Below are positions 53,874 to 62,063 of a stretch of 64,000 nucleotides of DNA, piece by piece (position 1 is the stretch's first letter; each line of letters begins with the position of its first letter). Position numbers and translations under genes: made by a program. The stretch is from Perlabentimonas sp034003245. Lineage in GTDB: Bacteria; Bacteroidota; Bacteroidia; Bacteroidales; Tenuifilaceae. Below the pieces are notes generated by a model. The model ran no database searches, was not told where the DNA came from, and was given only the letters and a program-made list of their open reading frames with translations. The stretch spans positions 3,308-67,307 of the forward strand of contig JAVEYY010000027.1 in assembly GCA_034003245.1 (NCBI GenBank), in the 5' to 3' direction.

Positions 53874-54110
53874 ATCACTGCTGTCCGATTAATTTTTTGA
53901 TAAACATCAGTAATCCCTATCAATTGTTGTGTCCCTCCGGGACACTGACTTGTGGGGTCTAAATTTCTTCTACCGGTATTCTGTGCCTGCTTGCAGCAGG
54001 CAAGCCTAACGACACAGTCCCGTAGGGACTAAATATCGGTAGAACAAAAAGTAGCGATTTTTTTATTGTCCCGTTAGGGACAAAACAAATATTAGTCGGA
54101 CAGTAGTGAT
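53874..54110. mobile_element. MITE-like element with 20-bp terminal inverted repeats and nested GTCCC/GGGAC palindromes
   Basis: The 20 bases at 53874-53893 (starting ATCACTGCTGTCCGA) match the inverse of 54091-54110 at 18 of 20 positions. Inside are GTGTCCCTCCGGGACAC (53929-53945), AGTCCCGTAGGGACT (54016-54030) and TTGTCCCGTTAGGGACAA (54066-54083), plus TTCTACCG (53968) inverted as CGGTAGAA (54037). No transposase is present. It ends 40 bp before the Fic gene. Confidence 0.65.
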
Positions 54111-54120
54111 AAAAATATCA

Positions 54121-54128
54121 TAATTTTG
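54121..54128 (+). promoter_or_regulatory. Possible -7 element for the Fic gene
   Basis: TAATTTTG matches TAnnTTTG 22 bp before the ATG and 10 bp outside the MITE-like element. A TTTG at the proper distance is not seen; the upstream half would fall inside the element's end. Confidence 0.35.
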
Positions 54129-54150
54129 AAAAAATTGAAGAGACTTAACT

Positions 54151-55032
54151 ATGAGCTATTCAAAAATATCCATTCGTTTCTTCGACGACCGCGAAGTACG
54201 AGCTGTTTGGGATGAAGAGAATGCCAAGTGGTGGTTTTCAGTATTGGATATTGTTGCAGTGCTTACCGACCAAGACGACTACACCAAAACCCGTAACTAC
54301 TGGAAATACCTTAAAGCCAAGCTAAGGAAAGAAAACAACCAGTTGGTTAGTGCCACTACCCAACTGAGGTTAACCGCAGCAGATGGCAAACAGTATAAGT
54401 CCGATATGCTCGACGATAAGGGCATTATCGCATTAGGCAAAACATTTCCAGGAACAAAAGCAAACCGATTTATTGAATGGTTTACTTTTAGTGACGAGAG
54501 CATAGACGGGAAAAGCAAGACGAAAGCGTATGCTTTATTTGAAAGTTCGTTTATAGAAAGTATTGAAGTTGGAACCGCTAAAGGCTTACAACAAATTCAT
54601 GCCTACTTGTTTGGAGGACTTTATGATTTTGCGGGCCAAATCAGGCAAAAGAATATATCAAAAGGAGGCTTTCAGTTTGCCGTATCACGCTTCCTGGGCG
54701 ATACGCTCAAACAAATAGATGCAATGCCCGAAACTACATTTGACGAAATAGTGGCCAAATATGTAGAAATGAACATGGCTCACCCGTTTATGGAAGGTAA
54801 CGGCCGAAGCACTCGAATATGGTTGGATTTGATACTGAAGAAACGCCTCAAAAAATGTGTTGACTGGAGTAAAATTGGCAAACGAGACTATATCAGTGCA
54901 ATGATGCAAAGTCCAACAAATAGTAATTTTCTAAGATCTCTCTTTCATAATGCTCTCACGCCCAAAATAGATGATCGTGAAATGTTCTTGAAGGGGATTG
55001 ACTACTCCTATTACTATGAAGAAAATGATTAG
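54151..55032 (+). CDS. Bro-N/Fic fusion protein
   Basis: A 293-residue protein. The N-terminal ~115 residues resemble a Bro-N domain (WWFSVLDIVAVLTDQDDY ... DDKGIIALGKTFPGTKANRF), a DNA-binding module of phage and virus proteins. Residues ~120-280 are a Fic domain with the complete active site HPFMEGNGRSTR, so AMP or other nucleotide transfer to a protein target is expected. A clear (S/T)xxxE(G/N) inhibitory helix is not obvious. No small antitoxin gene is adjacent. It may be a self-contained toxin or a regulator. Confidence 0.88.
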   Translation: MSYSKISIRFFDDREVRAVWDEENAKWWFSVLDIVAVLTDQDDYTKTRNYWKYLKAKLRKENNQLVSATTQLRLTAADGKQYKSDMLDDKGIIALGKTFPGTKANRFIEWFTFSDESIDGKSKTKAYALFESSFIESIEVGTAKGLQQIHAYLFGGLYDFAGQIRQKNISKGGFQFAVSRFLGDTLKQIDAMPETTFDEIVAKYVEMNMAHPFMEGNGRSTRIWLDLILKKRLKKCVDWSKIGKRDYISAMMQSPTNSNFLRSLFHNALTPKIDDREMFLKGIDYSYYYEEND

Positions 55033-55403
55033 TGCATAAAAACAGCTAAACGCCAACCCGCAATATTGCCAAGAATTAACACCTGATGTATAAAAAACAT
55101 CAAACTCTTCCACCGAAGTAACGGTCACTGAGTCTGTCGAAGTGACCTTAATTAAACTTAAACTGTAAGAGTTACAGGTGGCTTCGACAGGCTCAGCCAC
55201 CGGTTAGCTACACCGCTATTATCTCCTAGCGTTCCTGCTCTATTGCGAGGATGTTTTGTAAACTAGTAAGAACCTTGTGTAAAGGCCGGTAAAACTACCT
55301 TGAGATTTAGTGATACAAGTTGGAAAAAGCCACTTTGAGCCCTGCGGGTTATTTATCCTCCTGGTTAGGGGGCTTTCTTGGGACGACGAATAGGAGTTGT
55401 TTC
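55033..55403. repeat. Gene-free stretch with two TTCGACAGG-type palindromes
   Basis: GGTCACT (55123-55129) pairs with AGTGACC (55141-55147) around GAGTCTGTCGA. GGTGGCT (55177-55183) pairs with AGCCACC (55195-55201) around TCGACAGGCTC. These are the same family as 49,684-49,758. No gene is supported. Confidence 0.65.
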
Positions 55404-55676
55404 CTTACAACAGGCAGAAAAATATTTACAAGAGGTCGTTACTACTTTACAAGAGTTTTATACAACCATACAAGGGCTTCAACCATGTTTACAGGAGTAT
55501 AATACAGTTTTACAAACGCTTCATGTTTCCTTACAAAAGAACCATACTGTTTTACAAAGGCTTCATGTATCCTTACAAAAGCATTATCAGAATTTACAAG
55601 AGCATAATACTATTTTACAGGGGTATCATCTAATTTTACATGTGGTTGATACAACTTGACAAAGGATTCAACCCAA
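55404..55676. repeat. 13-unit, strictly 21-bp periodic array (TTTACAAgag + 11 nt)
   Basis: A TTTACAAgag-like decamer begins at 55404, 55425, 55446, 55467, 55488, 55509, 55530, 55551, 55572, 55593, 55614, 55635 and 55656, exactly every 21 bases; weaker in-phase copies occur at 55698 and 55719. The 11 bases between are variable. Because 21 is a multiple of three, two plus-strand frames are open: one from TTG 55378 to 55659 reads as heptads such as LQTLHVS LQKNHTV, the other from ATG 55397 as FYKRFMF-like heptads. Whether it is translated is unknown. Confidence 0.8.
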
Positions 55677-56501
55677 TTATTGGAAGTTAAATTCAGTTTT
55701 ACCACAGGTGGTTGCAACATTATAAGGGTTTACAACAATAATATGGGAGAATATTCATAAAACTGTGTGGGATTATTCACAGAGCTGTAACTAGCATTTT
55801 ACTAGCGGGGTGATGGCCCTACTATCTTTTGCTGCCATTAAAAGAAATATAAACGACTGGTGGTGGGGTAACAAAGAAAAATCATCGATGCTGGGGGATT
55901 CGCTGAATGCGGGTGAGGTAAAACCGAGACGTTACCTTAGCCTTCGCTTAGGGGGTTTTATGGATAGCTCACAAAGCAAGTGAGCGGTTGCGAGGATCTG
56001 TTGAATAAGTCGTTTATTCTGTAAATGTGCTATCGCCTCGCTACAGCTTCTTACTTTTTTCTTGATAAAAAAGTAACAAAAAATCAAGGCTTACAGAGTG
56101 CTACCTTGCGCTCTACGGCTGAACCCCTGTGGCCTGCGGAGCGCAATCGCTCCGAGGCAATCCGGTTACAGCTGGCTGTGCTACTAGTGGTAATCATCAT
56201 GCAGCAACGAAAAGGTATTGCAGCGCAGCGCTCCTCTAGGGCCAGCCCTGCCAGAGGCTCAACTCTTGAGCGCTACGGGTGCACTCTGAATGCCGGGGAA
56301 TGCGGGGAATGCGGATGAGGTGAAACCGAGACGTTACCTTTGCCTTCGCTAAGGGTGTTTTATGGATAACTCGCGATGCAAATGAGCGGTTGCGGGGGTC
56401 GAGGCAATGGCTGTGGAAATAACTTTGATCACAGGTGGAACCTGTGGGTATAATAGAGCCGAGGCTTGAACCTCGGCTCAACAGGGCAATCGCTTAAGAG
56501 T
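55677..56501. repeat. Gene-free region with two direct copies of a 94-bp block
   Basis: 55905-55998 and 56307-56400 are direct copies, about 85-90% alike by eye, each starting GAATGCGG and containing AACCGAGACGTTACCTT and TGAGCGGTTGCG. Between them lies the hairpin ACTTTTTTCTTGATAAAAAAGT (near 56,055), of a kind common in Bacteroidota intergenic DNA. The plus strand has a 97-codon open frame (56025-56318) but it is made of repeat sequence. No gene is supported. Confidence 0.65.
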
Positions 56502-57248
56502 TTACAGCTTGGGAGCGGTAAACTTTAGGCTGCTCAGGGATTTGTACTGGCGGCTGGATGGCCCGTAGACAGACTTGACGTAGTTTTTCACATCGGTGGA
56601 TGTATCGACCACCCCGGAGCCGGGCTGGTAAAGGAGGTTGTCGCGCGTAGTGCGCGCCTCGTCGAGCGAAATCTGGGCATTGATCACGGCGAGGTTGACC
56701 GCCTTGAGCTGGGTGAAAAGCGCTCGGAGGGAGGTTGTTTTCAGCGCCTCCTCGTTGGGGCAGTAGGCTGCATCGGAGTTCAGGAGCTGGATAAACTTAT
56801 CGAAGTTATCCAGGCGTTTGTCGAAGCTCATCTGGGACGAAGAGGCCTGGGAAACGGTTTCGCCCTGGGCCTCGAGCTCCTTGATCTCCTCGTCGGTGAG
56901 CTTGCGGGAGGCCCTGCGGCCCTGGAGCTTTCGGACAAGGGTAAGGGCAGCCTCGATATCCTGAGGGGTAGTGCCGGAGGCCTTAAGGGCACTGCTAACC
57001 CGGGTGATAAGCTTGCTAATGGGCTTGAAGGCGGCATCGCGAGCGGCCAGGGCGTGCTTGTGGGTGGCTTCTAACTCGTTAATGTTGGCGATGGCCGCCG
57101 TAGCTGCGGTGAGCTGAGCGTTGAGCGCAGCGAGCTGGATGCTGCTGCGGGAAGGTGAGTAGTCTGCTCCAAAAGCCGTAACGACGGCAAGGAGCTTCTC
57201 GAAGTGGGCCACGATCTTGGCATGGCCGGTCTCAGAAGTGCTTGTCAT
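56502..57248 (-). CDS. Alanine-rich coiled-coil protein of unknown function
   Basis: A 248-residue protein from ATG 57248 (MTSTSETGHAKIVAHFEKLL). I do not recognise the family. It is almost entirely helical, rich in Ala, Leu and Ser, with no signal peptide, membrane helix or catalytic motif; it contains one Cys. The coding DNA is clearly more GC-rich than its AT-rich neighbours. The frame stays open upstream to 57449 through a tandem repeat, but that extension is not credible. It lies between repeat blocks, which suggests acquisition. Confidence 0.65.
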   Translation of the reverse strand: MTSTSETGHAKIVAHFEKLLAVVTAFGADYSPSRSSIQLAALNAQLTAATAAIANINELEATHKHALAARDAAFKPISKLITRVSSALKASGTTPQDIEAALTLVRKLQGRRASRKLTDEEIKELEAQGETVSQASSSQMSFDKRLDNFDKFIQLLNSDAAYCPNEEALKTTSLRALFTQLKAVNLAVINAQISLDEARTTRDNLLYQPGSGVVDTSTDVKNYVKSVYGPSSRQYKSLSSLKFTAPKL

Positions 57249-57680
57249 TACAGGTAATTTTTTAGTTGTGTAATAAAAGACTATCGGAGCTAAGTTCTGG
57301 AATTGAGGGGATTGGCGATGCGGGAAGGGGGTGTTTTTATGAACTGGATTTGAACAGGATATGAACAGAAGAGGGAAGACCGAAGTCAGAAGACCGAAGT
57401 TGGAAGACCGAAGAAGGAAGAGGAGAAGAGACAGCAAGAGTTTGAGCAAGTGTGATGAGCAAGGGCAGAATGATGAGATGGTGTGTAAATGGTAAAGGGA
57501 GACGGGAGGGGGAGATTTATGTGCAGGGTTGTAGATGAAACTTGCGCTTGATTTTTTGGTAATTGTGTTTATGGGTGTGAGGTTTTTACTTTAACTTTAC
57601 AATGGTATTCTGAATTATTTTTCTGCTTAGATTTGGATGTTTTGTCAGGAGCAGGAAATCATAATTTTATCTGTTTGAAT
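57249..57680. repeat. Spacer with a short 14-bp tandem repeat
   Basis: GAAGACCGAAG begins at 57375, 57389 and 57403, a 14-bp period with three copies. TAGATTTG (57628-57635) matches the -7 consensus for the next gene. No gene is seen. Confidence 0.55.
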
Positions 57681-58640
57681 ATGAATTTTAAAAAACTGTT
57701 GACTTGGTTTGGTATAATTGGCTCGTTAGCATCAATTGTATCCCTGGCATATATTTTTATGCCTAAAGAGAGAAATTTAAAACTACTAGTAATATCATTA
57801 TATCAGGAAAGACTAGTGCAAGATGTACAAAAAAAAGAGCCTGATTTAAGAGTAGAATATAGCTACAAGGGTATAAAAATTGAAAATTTATGGAAATATA
57901 ATATACGATTTATCAACCCATCGGAAAAGACATTAATAGGAACAAGTTCCCAAAAAAACATATTAACTGATTATTTGACATTGTATTTAAAGGAAGGATA
58001 CGAGATACTTGACTATAAATTGATTCAATCTGGATTTAATCATAAACTACTTGTAGACAGCTTACAGATTAGGTTAACATTTGAACAATGGCGTAAGGAT
58101 GAGTTTTTGGATTATACGTTTTACATCAGAGCCGTGGATTCACTACCCGATCTCTGCCCATTTGATGAGCCAAAATTCAGAGAGATTGTAAATGGAGATA
58201 TCATATTTACTAAAATTAATCTACAAGATGAAAAAAAGAAAATAACTGAGGTTATTCCTCCCCAAGGGCTAAAGGTGGCTTATATAATTAGTCTGGCGTT
58301 TTATGGTTTGTTTGTTTTTTTAATTACAATTACGTTTTTTCTATCCATCGCTTCTTACTATCAAATCAACAGGTGGTATAAGAGGTTTTACGAGGAATAT
58401 ATACAATTTATCAAGGATAATTTTCCTGATAATGTGAGTTTTAAGAAAAAACATATTGATAACCCCAAAGGCTTACCGGCTAATCTTTGGGCTGGTTTTA
58501 GGGGTGAACGTTACCCTAATGTTTCTATTGACTTAGAAGTTAGAAACTTTTACAAGTTTGTTTTAATTGAAATAATTTTGGCAACAGTTAGTATATCAAT
58601 GTTAGTTACTTTTATTGACCTAATTTATATGTTTCCATAG
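57681..58640 (+). CDS. Membrane protein of unknown function
   Basis: A 319-residue protein from ATG 57681. It has an N-terminal helix (LLTWFGIIGSLASIVSLAYIF), an extracytoplasmic domain of about 180 residues, two adjacent central helices near 205-240 (VAYIISLAFYGLFVFLITIT) and a C-terminal helix (FVLIEIILATVSISMLVTFI). I do not recognise the family. It is strongly AT-rich, unlike the gene before it, and sits upstream of the restriction locus, so a defence role is possible but unsupported. An in-frame ATG at 57633 falls on the -7-like element and is rejected. Confidence 0.68.
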   Translation: MNFKKLLTWFGIIGSLASIVSLAYIFMPKERNLKLLVISLYQERLVQDVQKKEPDLRVEYSYKGIKIENLWKYNIRFINPSEKTLIGTSSQKNILTDYLTLYLKEGYEILDYKLIQSGFNHKLLVDSLQIRLTFEQWRKDEFLDYTFYIRAVDSLPDLCPFDEPKFREIVNGDIIFTKINLQDEKKKITEVIPPQGLKVAYIISLAFYGLFVFLITITFFLSIASYYQINRWYKRFYEEYIQFIKDNFPDNVSFKKKHIDNPKGLPANLWAGFRGERYPNVSIDLEVRNFYKFVLIEIILATVSISMLVTFIDLIYMFP

Positions 58641-59072
58641 GTCGCTATATATTTTTGACGACCGGTTACTAGCCACACCATCGGAGAAATTGATTGAGAG
58701 ATAAAGCAAAAAAAACGGGAAGTTTGCTTGTTGTTATTAGACCTAAAAAAAGTGATAACCCGATACAAATAACATCTGAACTAATTTCTAGAAAGAGGAA
58801 GTGCCAATAATTGCAACTTTTTTAAAGATAAATTTCTGGATAATCGGTTAAACAAACCCCAGCAAAGAGCACTTTTAAGATATTTCAAAAAGTCTACGAC
58901 AAATTACAAGGGCAATTACAGAATCTTAACCATATCCCAAAGGATTACTGCCTACCCTAACTACACCTTGGCGATAGGAATATCCTGTTAACAATTAACT
59001 ATTGTGGGCTTTTTGGATATATACTGGTTATAAATCGTAGTATTTAAGTATTTTTGAAAAAAGATTTTAGAG
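58641..59072. other. Spacer upstream of hsdR
   Basis: A 432-bp AT-rich gap without a supported gene. TATTTTTG (59049-59056) matches the -7 consensus 16 bp before hsdR. A start-less open stretch at about 58,785-58,990 is noted but not called. Confidence 0.4.
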
Positions 59073-62063
59073 GTGAAAGAGGCAAAACTAGAAGAAACCC
59101 TTATCAAGCAACTTACAGAGTTGAAGTACAACTATCGCCCTGATATAGTTGACCGCAAAACGCTTGAACAAAACTTCAAAACAAAGTTTGAAGCACTTAA
59201 CCGTGTAAATCTGACTGAAAGTGAATTTTTGCGTTTACGAGAGGAAATAATTAACCCTGATGTTTTTGCAGCATCAAAAATGCTTCGTGAACGAAATTAT
59301 TTTCAGCGTGAAGATGGAACGCCATTGCATTACACTTTGGTAAACATCAAAGATTGGTGTAAAAATGACTATGAAGTTATCAATCAATTGCGAATCAACA
59401 CCGAAAACAGCAATCACCGCTATGATGTTATTTTATTGATTAACGGCTTGCCAGTTGTACAAATTGAATTAAAGAAAATTGACATTTCTCCACGCAAAGC
59501 AATGCAGCAAATTGTGGATTATAAAAATGACTTAGGAAACGGATATAGCAATACGTTGATGTGTTTTATGCAGTTGTTTATTGTAAGCAACAGCAATCGG
59601 ACTTACTATTTTGCCAACAATAAAAACCAACATTTCGCTTTTAATGCCGATGAGCAGTTTCTGCCTATTTACGAATTAGCAGAAGAAAACAATAAGAAGG
59701 TTAATTATCTGGAAGAGTTTACCGATAAGTTCCTTAAAAAATGTACACTTGGCGAAATGATTAGCAAGTATATGGTTCTGGTCGAAAGCGAACAGAAATT
59801 ACTTGTAATGCGGCCTTATCAGATTTATGCAGTAAAAGCAATTGAAAATTGCGTAAACCAAAACAGAGGAAACGGATATATCTGGCACACAACAGGAAGT
59901 GGAAAAACATTAACTTCTTTTAAAGCATCAACATTACTCAAAGGTAATAATGAAATAGAAAAATGCTTGTTTGTGGTTGACCGCAAAGACCTTGACCGAC
60001 AAACACGAGAAGAATTTAATAAATTTCAAGAAGGAAGTGTTGAAGAAAATACCAATACTGAAACATTAGTTAGGCGTTTACTTTCGACCGACTATGCCGA
60101 TAAAGTAATTGTTACCACCATTCAAAAATTAGGACTAGCCTTAGATGGCACATACAAAAACCCTTCGACAGGGCTCAGGGCAAGGAATTACAAAGAACGT
60201 TTAGAACCACTACGCCATAAGCGAATGGTTTTCATATTTGACGAGTGTCACCGTTCACAGTTTGGCGATAATCATAAAGCGATAAAAGAGTTTTTTCCAA
60301 ATGCTCAGTTGTTTGGTTTTACAGGAACTCCAATTTTCGAAGAGAATTCAAGCATTACAATACGTGAGGGAATAAATGAATATTATAAGACAACTGAGAG
60401 TATATTTGAAAAACAATTACACGCCTATACTATAACGCACGCCATTGACGATAAAAATGTGCTTCGTTTCCATATTGATTATTTCAAGGGAAAAGGAAAT
60501 CATAATCCAAAGCCAGGTGAACCCATTGCTCAACAAGCAGTAGTTGAAGCCATTTTGGATAAACACGATGCAGCAACCAATTCAAGGCGGTTTAATGCAA
60601 TTTTAGCCACCGCTTCTATTAATAACGCTATTCAATTTTATCAGTTATTCAAAGAAATTCAAAAGAAGAAACAAACCGAAAATCCATACTATATTCCATT
60701 GAATATTGCTTGTGTGTTCTCACCCCCAGCCGAAGGAAACAAAGACATACAGCAAATACAAGAGGATTTAATTCTGGAAAAAGAAGACAACAAGCAAAAT
60801 CCCGAAGAAAAGAAAGCAGCTTTAAAAACCATAATTGAAGATTATAATGTTCAATTTGGCACTAATCATAACATTTACGACTTTGATTTATATTATCAGG
60901 ACATACAAAAGCGAATAAAAGACCAAAAATACAGCAACAAAGATTATCCGCACAAAAATAAGATTGACATTACCATTGTGGTGGATATGTTGCTCACAGG
61001 ATTTGACAGCAAATACCTGAACACTTTGTATGTAGATAAAAATCTGAAATACCACGGTTTGATTCAGGCATTTTCACGTACCAATCGCATACTAAACGAC
61101 ACCAAACCCTACGGTAATATTTTAGATTTCCGTTCGCAACAGGAGGCCGTAAATCAAGCTATTGCCCTTTTCGCGGGCGAAGATGGTGGAAAAGCCAAAG
61201 AGATTTGGTTGGTTGACCCTGCACCTGTAGTTATTGACAAATACAAAAAGGCGGTTGAAGCTTTGAGCGTATTTATGCAGGAACACAATTTGGTAAACGA
61301 ACCGCAGGAAGTGTATAACCTGAAAGGCGATGCCGCAAGAATTGCTTTTGTAAAAAACTTTAAAGAAGTACAACGCTTAAAAACCCAATTAGACCAGTAC
61401 ACCGACTTAGACGAAATACAACAAGCCAAGATTGAAGCCATTTTACCAAAAGAAAAATTACAGGAGTTTCGCAGTTCGTATATTGAAACAGCAAAGCAGT
61501 TAAGGACTATACAGCAAAAAGAGGGTGACTCAGCAGCGCCCGAAGTGCAACAATTGGATTTTGAATTTGTACTTTTTGCATCGGCTATTATTGATTACGA
61601 TTACATAATGAACCTGATAGCCGACAGTACACAAAAGAAACCTGCCAAACAGAAAATGACCAAGTCACAGGTAATTAGTTTGCTAAATTCAAATGCCAAC
61701 CTGATGGACGAGCAGGAAGATTTAACGGAATACATAAATGGTTTGGATTGGAACAGCGGACAAGATGTAGAAACCTTGCGAAAAGGTTACGACAAATTCA
61801 AAGACGATAAATACAACAAAGAACTGGCTGACCTTGCAAACAAAAACGGACTGAAAACAGCCGATTTGAAAACCTTTGTGGAACAGATTATGAGCCGTAT
61901 GATTTTTGACGGTGAAAAACTAACCGACCTTTTAGAACCACTTGAACTAAGCTGGAAAGAACGCAGGATAAAAGAGTTGGCTTTAATGGCAGACTTAGTA
62001 CCTCTATTAAAAAAATTAGCCCAGGGAAGGGAAATTAGTGGATTGGCGGCTTATGATGTCTGA
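59073..62063 (+). CDS. hsdR: Type I restriction enzyme, R (helicase-nuclease) subunit
   Basis: The motor and cleavage subunit of a type I system, 996 residues, starting GTG 59073 after AGAGGTG. The N-terminal nuclease domain has NHRYDVILLINGLPVVQIELKK (PD-ExK). SF2 helicase motifs follow: WHTTGSGKTLTSFKA, VFIFDECHRSQFG, LFGFTGTPIF and DMLLTGFDSKYLN. The helical C-terminal domain ends GREISGLAAYDV; its stop codon lies in the terminal repeat of the following inserted unit. A dispersed repeat (60161-60180) is translated in frame. HsdM is not in the window, so HsdR needs a partner beyond it. Confidence 0.95.
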   Translation: MKEAKLEETLIKQLTELKYNYRPDIVDRKTLEQNFKTKFEALNRVNLTESEFLRLREEIINPDVFAASKMLRERNYFQREDGTPLHYTLVNIKDWCKNDYEVINQLRINTENSNHRYDVILLINGLPVVQIELKKIDISPRKAMQQIVDYKNDLGNGYSNTLMCFMQLFIVSNSNRTYYFANNKNQHFAFNADEQFLPIYELAEENNKKVNYLEEFTDKFLKKCTLGEMISKYMVLVESEQKLLVMRPYQIYAVKAIENCVNQNRGNGYIWHTTGSGKTLTSFKASTLLKGNNEIEKCLFVVDRKDLDRQTREEFNKFQEGSVEENTNTETLVRRLLSTDYADKVIVTTIQKLGLALDGTYKNPSTGLRARNYKERLEPLRHKRMVFIFDECHRSQFGDNHKAIKEFFPNAQLFGFTGTPIFEENSSITIREGINEYYKTTESIFEKQLHAYTITHAIDDKNVLRFHIDYFKGKGNHNPKPGEPIAQQAVVEAILDKHDAATNSRRFNAILATASINNAIQFYQLFKEIQKKKQTENPYYIPLNIACVFSPPAEGNKDIQQIQEDLILEKEDNKQNPEEKKAALKTIIEDYNVQFGTNHNIYDFDLYYQDIQKRIKDQKYSNKDYPHKNKIDITIVVDMLLTGFDSKYLNTLYVDKNLKYHGLIQAFSRTNRILNDTKPYGNILDFRSQQEAVNQAIALFAGEDGGKAKEIWLVDPAPVVIDKYKKAVEALSVFMQEHNLVNEPQEVYNLKGDAARIAFVKNFKEVQRLKTQLDQYTDLDEIQQAKIEAILPKEKLQEFRSSYIETAKQLRTIQQKEGDSAAPEVQQLDFEFVLFASAIIDYDYIMNLIADSTQKKPAKQKMTKSQVISLLNSNANLMDEQEDLTEYINGLDWNSGQDVETLRKGYDKFKDDKYNKELADLANKNGLKTADLKTFVEQIMSRMIFDGEKLTDLLEPLELSWKERRIKELALMADLVPLLKKLAQGREISGLAAYDV
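60161..60180. repeat. Dispersed TTCGACAGG repeat embedded in hsdR
   Basis: CCCTTCGACAGGGCTCAGGG has CCC/GGG ends and the TTCGACAGG(G)CTCA core of the intergenic elements at 49,684-49,758 and 55,177-55,201. It is in frame and adds NPSTGLRA in a loop between TTIQKLGLAL and YKERLEPLRHKR of HsdR. Confidence 0.6.

Noticed and set aside
55404..55676. CRISPR array
   Set aside because: The repeat unit is only about 10 bases, spacers are 11 bases, and there are no cas genes nearby. The period is 21 bp, far below any CRISPR repeat-spacer unit.
56025..56318. 97-codon plus-strand open frame
   Set aside because: It runs through intergenic repeat sequence (the CTTGATAAAAAAG hairpin and GC-rich repeat), has no domain, and overlaps the second 94-bp block.
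57633..57680. Upstream ATG of the membrane protein at 57681
   Set aside because: It falls on a TAGATTTG -7-like element, and the added residues would spoil the N-terminal membrane helix start.
58785..58990. Start-less open stretch upstream of hsdR
   Set aside because: About 65 codons without ATG, bounded by stops, with no recognisable family. It may be a remnant but cannot be supported.
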